From Thermoflexales bacterium (GTDB taxonomy: Bacteria > Chloroflexota > Anaerolineae > Fen-1058): a stretch of 12,621 nt of DNA. Of this stretch, positions 7,901 to 12,621 are shown in pieces. Under the pieces are notes generated by a model. That model saw nothing but the letters and a program-made list of their open reading frames with translations, was not told where the DNA came from and did not search any database. Every line of letters begins with the position of its first letter. The first letter of the stretch is position 1. The stretch covers positions 1-12,621 of the forward strand of contig JAUQXD010000413.1 in NCBI GenBank assembly GCA_030834835.1, given 5' to 3'. A program made the translations under genes and the position numbers.

Positions 7901-9237
7901 CGTTCGCTCAGCGGTCGTTGGAGGCCACGTGGGTTGAGGCGCAGGCGGCTCTGGCGGATGTGCCGTTCCTGATCGACTACGTTCGACGCTGCGGCGAGGC
8001 GCTGCCCAAAGTGTTGACAGGTCAGATCAGCGCTTTGGAAACGTTGTTTCCCGATGGATCATTTGCCACCACTGAAGCGTTGTATCAAGACTGGGCGCAG
8101 GCCCGCTACTTCAACAACGTGGTGCGAGCCGTCGTCGAAGCGGCCGCGCGCGGCGGCGATCGTCTGCGCGTGATCGAGTTGGGGGCGGGCACCGGCTCGA
8201 CGACCTCGGCGGTTTTGCCGGCGTTGTCACCCGATCGGGCGGCGTACACCTTCACCGACGTATCCGAGCTGTTTCTCGATCGCGCCCGCGAGAAATTTGC
8301 GGCCTATCCGTTCATGCGCTACGGGCTGCTCAACATCGAGCAGGATCCAGCCGTACAGGGTTATGCACGCCACGGCTTTGACGTCGTCATCGCGGCGAAT
8401 GTCTTGCATGCCACGCACAACGTGAATGAGACCCTGGAACACGTTCAATCACTGTTGGCTGCGCAGGGCGTGTTGGTCTTGTATGAAGCGACGCGGCAAC
8501 TTTCATGGTACGACATCACGACCGGTTTGATTGAAGGCTGGCAACGCTTCGACGACGATGTGCGCAGTACGCAGGATTATCCGTTATTGTCGCCAGCGCA
8601 GTGGGATCAGGTTTTGCGGGCTGCCGGTTTTTCGGACGTGGTCAGCTGGCCGGAAGCTGGCTCGGCGGCTGATGTGCTGGGGCTGCACGTGATCGTTGCG
8701 CGACCGCCGCAGTCGAATGGGACCGCCGAGGGTGATGCGCCGATCGAGCAGGTGGAAACCGATCGGGCCGCGCCCATCCAATCGGTCGAGCAAGCGCCGC
8801 CCGGCGAGTTACTGAGTCAACTACAAGCGGCGCTGCCCGATGAGCGCCACGATCTCTTGATCGGTTTTGTGCGCCAGCATGTGGTGCGTATCCTCCGGCT
8901 CGATCCGAACGAGCCGCTCGATCGCCGGGCGCGCTTGATGGACATCGGCGTCGATTCACTGATGGCCGTTGAATTGCGCAGCCGGTTGAGCGGCGGGCTG
9001 GGTCTGGCGCAGAATCTGCCGGCGACGTTGATCTTTGATTATCCGACGATCGATGCGATTGCCCACTATCTGCTGTATGATGTACTGGCGCTGGCGGATG
9101 GGTCAGCCGCGCCGACTGAACCCGTCGCTTCAAGTTACGGCGAGGCTGGCCCATCGTCGACGGCCGATGAGCTCGAGCAGATGTCGGACGAGGAAGTCAC
9201 CGCGCTGCTCATGAAGAAATTGAGGTCACGATCCTGA
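4807..9237 (+). CDS. Type I PKS, non-reducing methylating module (KS-AT-MT-ACP)
   Basis: Complete protein of 1476 aa. The start at ATG 4807 is preferred over the in-frame ATG at 4750: AAGGA lies 7 nt upstream, and LSPLKQA then falls at residues 8-14, as in the next gene. Domains: N-terminal docking helix 8-34; KS 35-456 with Cys205 (DTACSSS), His340 (EAHGTGT) and His378 (KTNIGH), so an active condensing enzyme; AT about 475-914 with Ser657 (GHSLGE) and YASH at 756-759; SAM-dependent methyltransferase about 930-1300 (ELGAGTGS from Glu1124; NVLHAT His1201; Glu1227); ACP about 1340-1425 with Ser1384; C-terminal docking tail ending in KKLRSRS. There is no KR, DH or ER, so the beta-keto group should remain. 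It overlaps gene 1 by 8 bp and sits 1 bp before gene 3. Oddities: an in-frame REP-like palindrome in the KS-AT linker, a heptamer array in AT, and GYGSQ instead of GQGSQ. Confidence 0.97.
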   Translation: MGERAEGLSPLKQAILEIRELRAQLAEVEQARTEPIAIVGLSLRFPGGAQAAESFWQLLRDGVDTIAEVPAERWDIDAYYDADSTTPGKMSTRFGAWLNGIDQFDAPFFGISPREAMSMDPQQRLLLEVAWEALEQAGQSPERLAGSDTGVFLGLANSDYGRLLFTDPTKIDAYASTGSAFSVTAGRLSYWLGLHGPNLALDTACSSSLVAVHLAAQSLRRGECQLALVGGVNLILTPEVNINFSKANMLATDGRCKTFDARADGYVRGEGCAVIVLKKLSDAIANHDRVLAIVRGSAINHDGRSGGLTAPNGPAQEAVIRAALKDANVEAAQVSYVEAHGTGTSLGDPIEVRALGGVYGHDRSTPLYIGSVKTNIGHVEAAAGLAGLIKVVLMLQHREIAPHLHFQPRNPDVEWDPWPLIVATQRTAWQAEHRIAGVSSFGFSGTNAHVIVEEAPIADPHPRPSPIEGEGVSTERPVQVLTLSAKSAAALKSQAAQFERHLQQSTDSLADVCFTANTGRSHFAHRLAVIASTPDEARERLTAFMTGHDNANVFNGHRLDANPPAIAFLFTGYGSQYADMGRQLYDTQPTFRTAIDHCDEIFKSQTGESLKTLLYSQASLVTRHSSIPQPAVFALEYALAELWKSWGVEPAIVAGHSLGEYAAACVAGVFSLADGLKLVAARDRLMRAVPEVGEMVTVFADEATVAAALAAQPEVAIAAINSPETVVISGRSAAVHAVLAELQARKIRSRRLPIAYASHSPLIEPILDEFERIASEVEYSRPHTALMSSVTGEMIDGAEVANAKYWRRHLRSTVRFAATMDTLDQQGYRMFVEIGPAPTLLSLGQRCVREPAASQWLPSLREGQPDWSQLWETLSALYVHGARIDWGGFERDHAAARQRVSLPTYPFEHKAYWWTEDRAQRVASSPTTAQRWTDVIDAGRRQAQQAPLDLALSTYVEKQRCLSELTIGYVYNALGALGAFAETGEAQSIDSLLARGNIAATYRNLMGRWLNKLVDARRLERRSDGVYVAAQPFAQRSLEATWVEAQAALADVPFLIDYVRRCGEALPKVLTGQISALETLFPDGSFATTEALYQDWAQARYFNNVVRAVVEAAARGGDRLRVIELGAGTGSTTSAVLPALSPDRAAYTFTDVSELFLDRAREKFAAYPFMRYGLLNIEQDPAVQGYARHGFDVVIAANVLHATHNVNETLEHVQSLLAAQGVLVLYEATRQLSWYDITTGLIEGWQRFDDDVRSTQDYPLLSPAQWDQVLRAAGFSDVVSWPEAGSAADVLGLHVIVARPPQSNGTAEGDAPIEQVETDRAAPIQSVEQAPPGELLSQLQAALPDERHDLLIGFVRQHVVRILRLDPNEPLDRRARLMDIGVDSLMAVELRSRLSGGLGLAQNLPATLIFDYPTIDAIAHYLLYDVLALADGSAAPTEPVASSYGEAGPSSTADELEQMSDEEVTALLMKKLRSRS
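6183..6218. repeat. REP-like palindromic element inside the KS-AT linker of gene 2
   Basis: CCCTCACCCC (6183-6192) is followed by a perfect 9-bp inverted repeat: CCCTCGCCC (6196-6204), loop ATCGA (6205-6209), GGGCGAGGG (6210-6218). It is translated as PHPRPSPIEGEG. From general knowledge, CCCTCACCCC plus a pyrimidine-rich palindrome resembles dispersed intergenic repeats seen in several high-GC bacteria, whose spurious translation gives peptides of this kind. The gene 2 linker is about 9 residues longer here than the gene 3 linker. Confidence 0.7.
6231..7548 (+). other. Acyltransferase domain AT2 with mixed extender-unit signature
   Basis: Ser657 sits in GHSLGE, which is malonyl-like, and Arg is kept in AARDRLM. 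The second signature (residues 756-759) is YASH, the form typical of methylmalonyl-CoA ATs; the two neighbouring AT domains have HAFH. The motif upstream of the Ser reads HSSIPQPAV and fits neither class. The first motif is GYGSQ (Tyr573) where GQGSQ is expected. Either malonyl- or methylmalonyl-CoA could be the substrate. Confidence 0.7.
6654..6688 (+). repeat. Heptanucleotide tandem array in AT2 loop
   Basis: Five 7-mers beginning TCA: TCAAGCA, then TCACTCG three times exactly, then TCAATTC. The array encodes the loop just before QPAVFALEYALAELW in the AT of gene 2, the same place as the arrays in the other two AT domains. The repeat has replaced the TAFT part of the usual TAFTQPAL motif. 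Confidence 0.85.
7594..8706 (+). other. SAM-dependent methyltransferase domain, C-methyltransferase type
   Basis: A helical lid region (LPKVLTGQISALETLFPDG, then YQDWAQARYFN) precedes a Rossmann methyltransferase fold with motif I ELGAGTGS (Glu1124 onward), FDVVIAANVLHAT and LVLYEATRQ. His1201 and Glu1227 are 26 residues apart, in the positions of the His/Glu dyad described for PKS C-methyltransferases. It should methylate the alpha-carbon of the ACP-bound beta-ketoacyl chain. O-methylation of the enol, as in beta-methoxyacrylate pathways, is less likely but not excluded. Confidence 0.8.
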
Positions 9238-9346
9238 TATGGCCAACGCTGCGAATACCCTATCACCCTTAAAACAAGCCTATCTGGCGTTGGAAGAAAC
9301 GCAGGCGCGACTGGACGCGGCCGAGCTCGCGCTGCGCGCGCAACAC
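9160..9346 (+). other. Docking interface between proteins 2 and 3
   Basis: Protein 2 ends with DELEQMSDEEVTALLMKKL and a basic RSRS tail. Protein 3 begins with LSPLKQAYLALEETQARLDA before its KS. The type is the same as at the 1/2 junction, but the upstream tail ends basic rather than acidic and the downstream helix is more acidic (EET, LDAAE). This may help keep the two handovers distinct. Confidence 0.65.
9222..9226 (+). promoter_or_regulatory. Possible weak ribosome binding site of gene 3 (GAGGT)
   Basis: GAGGT lies 12 nt before ATG 9239, a longer spacing than usual. Gene 3 may rely mainly on ribosomes terminating at the gene 2 TGA (9235-9237), one base before its ATG. Confidence 0.4.
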
Positions 9347-12300
9347 GAGCCGATCGCCGTCATCGGCCTGGGCTGCCGCTTCCCCGGCAAGGCCCACGAT
9401 CCCGCGGCGTTCTGGCAGAATCTACGGCGCGGCGTCGATGCGATCCGTGAAGTGCCGGCGGATCGCTGGGACGCTGACGCGGTCTACGATGCCGATCAAG
9501 ATGCGCCCGGCAAAACGTACACGCGGTGGGGGGGCTTTCTCGATCGGGTTGATCAGTTCGATCCGCAGTTCTTCGGCATTTCGCCGCGTGAAGCGACGGG
9601 CATGGATCCGCAGCAGCGGCTGCTGCTCGAAGTGGCCTGGGAAGCGTTGGAACATGCCGCGCAAGCGCCCGATCAACTGTCCGGCAGCCGCACGGGTGTG
9701 TTCATCGGAATTGCCAGCGCCGACTACATCAACTTGATTCAGCAGCAGGGCGATGCGACCCGCTTCGATGCGTATTATGGATCGGGCATTTCGCACAGCA
9801 TTGCTTCGGGCCGGTTGTCCTACGTGCTGGGTCTGCAAGGCCCCAGTCTCTCGATCGATACGGCATGTTCGTCGTCACTGGTGGCGGTGCACGTGGCGTG
9901 TCAGAGTTTGCGCAACGGTGAGTGCCGCATGGCACTGGCGGGCGGCGTGCATCTGGCGCTGTCGCCCGACAACACGATCGCGTTTTCAAAGTCGCACATG
10001 CTGGCGCCCGACGGTCATTGCAAGACGTTCGACGCGCGCGCCGATGGTTTTGCAGAAGGCGAAGGGGCCGGCATCGTCGTGCTCAAGAAGTTGTCCGACG
10101 CCATCGCGGATGACGATCGGATCCTCGCGGTGATTCGCGGCTCGGCCCTCAATCAAGATGGTCCCAGCAGCGGCCTGACGGCGCCGAATGGCCCCGCGCA
10201 AGAAGCGGTGATCCGCGAAGCGCTGGCGAATGCGCGCGTCAAACCGTCCGAGGTGAGTTACGTTGAAGCGCACGGCACCGGCACTTCGTTGGGCGATCCG
10301 ATCGAAGTGCGCGCGCTGGCAAAAGTGCTGCGCGATGGCCGCGCTCCTGATCGCCCGTTCCTGCTCGCTTCGTTGAAGACCAACATCGGTCATCTGGAAG
10401 CGGCGGCCGGAGTGGCGAGCCTGATCAAAGTGGTGTTGATGTTGCAGCACGGCGAGGTTCCGCCGCACCTGAATTTTCAGACACCGAGCCCGTTCATTCC
10501 CTGGTCTGAAGTGCCGGCCGTGATCCCGGTCACATTGCAGCCGTGGCCCGCCGGTTACGAGCGCCGCATCGCCGCGATCAGCGCGTTTGGATTCAGCGGC
10601 ACCAATGCGCACCTGATCGTCGAAGCAGCGCCGATCGGCGAAGTCCAACCGATCGAGATCGATCGCCCCTCGCATGTGCTTGCATTGTCTGCGAAGAGTA
10701 AGGCAGCGTTGACGGCGTTGGTCGAGCGCTTCAATCACCACTTGATCGATGCGTCATCGGCCCCGTTGGCGGATGTGTGCTTTACGGCCAATACGGGCCG
10801 CGCGCAGTTCACTCAACGCGCGACCTTCGTAACTCGATCGATCGATCAGCTGCGCGAACAGTTCAGCGCCTATCTGGCGGGTGAGTCCGCGACCGGTGTG
10901 ATCGGCGGTGAAGTACCCACTTCCGATCCGCCCCGGATCACTTTCCTGTTCACGGGTCAGGGATCGCAATACGTCGAGATGGGCCGGCAGTTGTATGAGA
11001 CGCAGCCCGTCTTCCGCGCCGCGCTCGATCGGTGCGATGAAATTTCGCGTCCGTATTTGGCTGAGCCGTTGTTATCAGTGCTTTATCCTCAATCAGCATT
11101 CAGCAATCAACAATCAACAATCAATGAGACGGCCTTCACTCAACCGGCCCTGTTCGCCGTTGAATACGCGTTGGCCGAACTATGGAAATCGTGGGGCGTG
11201 ACGCCATCAGCCGTGATGGGCCACAGCGTTGGCGAATATGTGGCGGCCTGTGTGGCGGGTGTCTTCAGCCTGGAAGACGGCCTGAAGTTGATCGCGGCGC
11301 GCGGCCGGTTGATGCAGACCTTGGCGCCCGGTGGGGAGATGGCCGCGGTCTTTGCCGCTGAAGCAACGGTGGCTGAAGCGATTGCGCCGGTGATCGATCG
11401 CGTTTCATTGGCGGCCATCAACGGGCCTGATAGTGTCGTGATCTCCGGCGAAGGCGCCGCGGTCCGAGCGGTGTTGGAGCAGCTGCGCGCGGGCGGCATC
11501 AAGTCGAAAGCGTTAAAGGTCTCGCACGCCTTTCACTCGCCGTTGATGGACCCGATGCTCGACGAGTTCGAGCGCATCGCGGCGCAAGTCAAGTTTGCCG
11601 CGCCGAAGATGCGGTTAATTTCCAATGTGACGGGCCAGGCGGTCACAACGGAAGTGACCCAACCGGCTTACTGGCGTCAACACGTGCGCGCGGCCGTCCG
11701 TTTTGCGGCGTCGATCGAGACTCTGAACCAGATGGGCCACTCGATCTTCGTTGAGATCGGACCCAGTCCAACGCTGCTCGGCATGGGTCAACGGTGTGTC
11801 GATGATGACGCGGTGCTGTGGCTGCCTTCGTTGCGGCCGGGGCAAGATGACTGGTCGACGATTCTGGGCAGCCTGTCGGCGTTGTACGTGCATGGCGTGC
11901 AGGTCGATTGGCGCGGTTTCGATGGACCGTATGCGCGTCGCAAGCTCGCGCTGCCGTCGTATCCATTCCAGCGTGAACGTTACTGGCTGGCGGCCGCATC
12001 ACGTCAATTACCCATCCAATCGCGCGCGAAGGCGCTTCATCCCCTGTTGGGCCAACGGCTGCGTTCGGCGCTCAGCGACGTTCAGTTCGAGTCCGAGTTG
12101 AGTACGGCGACCTCGACGCTGTTGAACGATCATCGCGTGTTTGAGACGGCGTTGCTGCCCGCGACGGCTTATCTTGAAGCCTTCACGGCTGCCATGCAGA
12201 TCGTGTTGACGACTGAAGCGTGTCGGCTGGAAGACGCGACGATTCATGCCGGTTTAGTTGTGCCGGATGGTGCGGCGCGCATCACCCAGGTGATCGTCAA

Positions 12301-12621
12301 GCCTGATGGCTCGGGCACGGTGTCGTTGCAGTTCTTTAGCAGCGGCGACGCTGAAACCGCTTGGCAGTTGCACGCTTCTGCGATGGGCCGCGTGGATAAT
12401 ACCGCGCCAGTGACAACGTTGCAGCGCGCTGAAATTCAGGCTCACTGTATTGAACAGGTCGCGGCCGACGCCCACTACCAACAGCTGCGCGATCACGGCA
12501 TGGTGTTTGGACCGAGCCTGCATGGTGTGCGCCACATCTGGCGGCGCAGCGGTGAAGCATTGGGTGAGATTCAATTGCCGGAAGTGGCGGTGAGTGAAGC
12601 ACTCGCGTATCGCATTCACCC
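9239..12621 (+). CDS. Type I PKS module (KS-AT-DH...), 3' partial
   Basis: The frame is open from ATG 9239 to the window edge, 1127 complete codons with no stop. The start is fixed: an in-frame TGA lies at 9221-9223 and no other ATG, GTG or TTG falls between them. Domains: N-terminal docking helix (LSPLKQA at 8-14); KS 37-465 with Cys210 (DTACSSS), His345 (EAHGTGT) and His385 (KTNIGH); AT about 480-918 with GQGSQ (Gln574), Ser663 (GHSVGE) and HAFH at 763-766, the malonyl-CoA signature; DH from about 931 with catalytic His965. In DH the glycine of HxxxGxxxxP is Glu969, and the usual YGPxFQ stretch reads FGPSLHG. The window stops at the HP of the expected HPxxLD motif, so the catalytic Asp and any later ER, KR, MT or ACP are not visible. 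It should extend the chain released by gene 2 with a malonyl unit. KS and AT are close paralogues of those in genes 1 and 2. Confidence 0.96.
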   Translation, partial: MANAANTLSPLKQAYLALEETQARLDAAELALRAQHEPIAVIGLGCRFPGKAHDPAAFWQNLRRGVDAIREVPADRWDADAVYDADQDAPGKTYTRWGGFLDRVDQFDPQFFGISPREATGMDPQQRLLLEVAWEALEHAAQAPDQLSGSRTGVFIGIASADYINLIQQQGDATRFDAYYGSGISHSIASGRLSYVLGLQGPSLSIDTACSSSLVAVHVACQSLRNGECRMALAGGVHLALSPDNTIAFSKSHMLAPDGHCKTFDARADGFAEGEGAGIVVLKKLSDAIADDDRILAVIRGSALNQDGPSSGLTAPNGPAQEAVIREALANARVKPSEVSYVEAHGTGTSLGDPIEVRALAKVLRDGRAPDRPFLLASLKTNIGHLEAAAGVASLIKVVLMLQHGEVPPHLNFQTPSPFIPWSEVPAVIPVTLQPWPAGYERRIAAISAFGFSGTNAHLIVEAAPIGEVQPIEIDRPSHVLALSAKSKAALTALVERFNHHLIDASSAPLADVCFTANTGRAQFTQRATFVTRSIDQLREQFSAYLAGESATGVIGGEVPTSDPPRITFLFTGQGSQYVEMGRQLYETQPVFRAALDRCDEISRPYLAEPLLSVLYPQSAFSNQQSTINETAFTQPALFAVEYALAELWKSWGVTPSAVMGHSVGEYVAACVAGVFSLEDGLKLIAARGRLMQTLAPGGEMAAVFAAEATVAEAIAPVIDRVSLAAINGPDSVVISGEGAAVRAVLEQLRAGGIKSKALKVSHAFHSPLMDPMLDEFERIAAQVKFAAPKMRLISNVTGQAVTTEVTQPAYWRQHVRAAVRFAASIETLNQMGHSIFVEIGPSPTLLGMGQRCVDDDAVLWLPSLRPGQDDWSTILGSLSALYVHGVQVDWRGFDGPYARRKLALPSYPFQRERYWLAAASRQLPIQSRAKALHPLLGQRLRSALSDVQFESELSTATSTLLNDHRVFETALLPATAYLEAFTAAMQIVLTTEACRLEDATIHAGLVVPDGAARITQVIVKPDGSGTVSLQFFSSGDAETAWQLHASAMGRVDNTAPVTTLQRAEIQAHCIEQVAADAHYQQLRDHGMVFGPSLHGVRHIWRRSGEALGEIQLPEVAVSEALAYRIH
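11093..11127 (+). repeat. Heptanucleotide tandem array in AT3 loop
   Basis: Five 7-mers: TCAGCAT, TCAGCAA, TCAACAA, TCAACAA, TCAATGA. They are read in frame in the AT of gene 3, giving a Gln/Asn/Ser-rich loop (SAFSNQQSTIN) before ETAFTQPAL. The array is markedly A+T-rich in a high-GC gene, and its unit matches the second block in AT1. Confidence 0.85.
12029..12621 (+). other. Dehydratase domain DH3, partial, atypical first motif
   Basis: The domain begins at ALHPLLG and has catalytic His965, with Pro974 at the right spacing. The glycine of HxxxGxxxxP is replaced by Glu969, and FGPSLHG stands for YGPxFQ. The second catalytic residue (Asp of HPxxLD) lies just past the window edge. Whether it is active or degenerate cannot be decided here. 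Confidence 0.75.

Noticed and set aside
9235..9241. Split of one multimodular gene by a sequencing frameshift at the gene 2/3 junction
   Set aside because: Protein 2 ends in a typical docking tail and protein 3 begins with a typical docking helix and ATG, so this is a true gene boundary.

Overview
The window is part of a cis-AT modular type I polyketide synthase (PKS) assembly line. Three collinear plus-strand genes fill it almost edge to edge. The only non-coding base between genes is one nucleotide at 9238, so no promoter, terminator, RNA gene or transposase can be placed. The operon continues beyond both ends: gene 1 lacks its 5' part (KS and the start of AT) and gene 3 is cut inside its dehydratase domain.

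Layout. Gene 1 (1-4814) is the rest of a fully reducing module: [KS upstream]-AT-DH-psiKR-ER-KR-ACP-C-terminal docking tail. Gene 2 (4807-9237, complete, 1476 aa) is a non-reducing methylating module: docking helix-KS-AT-methyltransferase-ACP-docking tail. Gene 3 (9239-12621, 3' truncated) starts docking helix-KS-AT-DH. The genes are translationally coupled: genes 1 and 2 overlap by 8 bp, and genes 2 and 3 are 1 bp apart. Each protein carries one module, and the termini look like helical docking elements that would pass the chain from protein 1 to 2 to 3. All catalytic residues that can be checked are present, except for changes noted in AT2 and DH3. Colinear logic suggests that module 1 adds a saturated two-carbon unit, module 2 adds an alpha-methylated (possibly gem-dimethyl) unit with the beta-keto group kept, and module 3 adds a malonyl unit with at least an attempted dehydration. 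The final product cannot be named from this fragment.

The most unusual feature lies in the DNA. All three AT domains carry A+T-rich heptanucleotide tandem arrays (units of the form TCANNNN) in the same loop, about 30 residues before the active-site serine. A REP-like palindrome is also read in frame in the KS-AT linker of gene 2. Intergenic-type repeats have therefore settled inside essential coding sequence while keeping the frame.

Organism: coding G+C is high (roughly 60-65% by eye), GATC is strongly over-represented, and the PKS proteins are unimodular with short helical docking ends. This fits Chloroflexota, Myxococcota, a high-GC cyanobacterium or a sponge-symbiont lineage. The mix of heptamer repeats and the REP-like palindrome makes me lean weakly towards Chloroflexota. 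This is inference, not identification.
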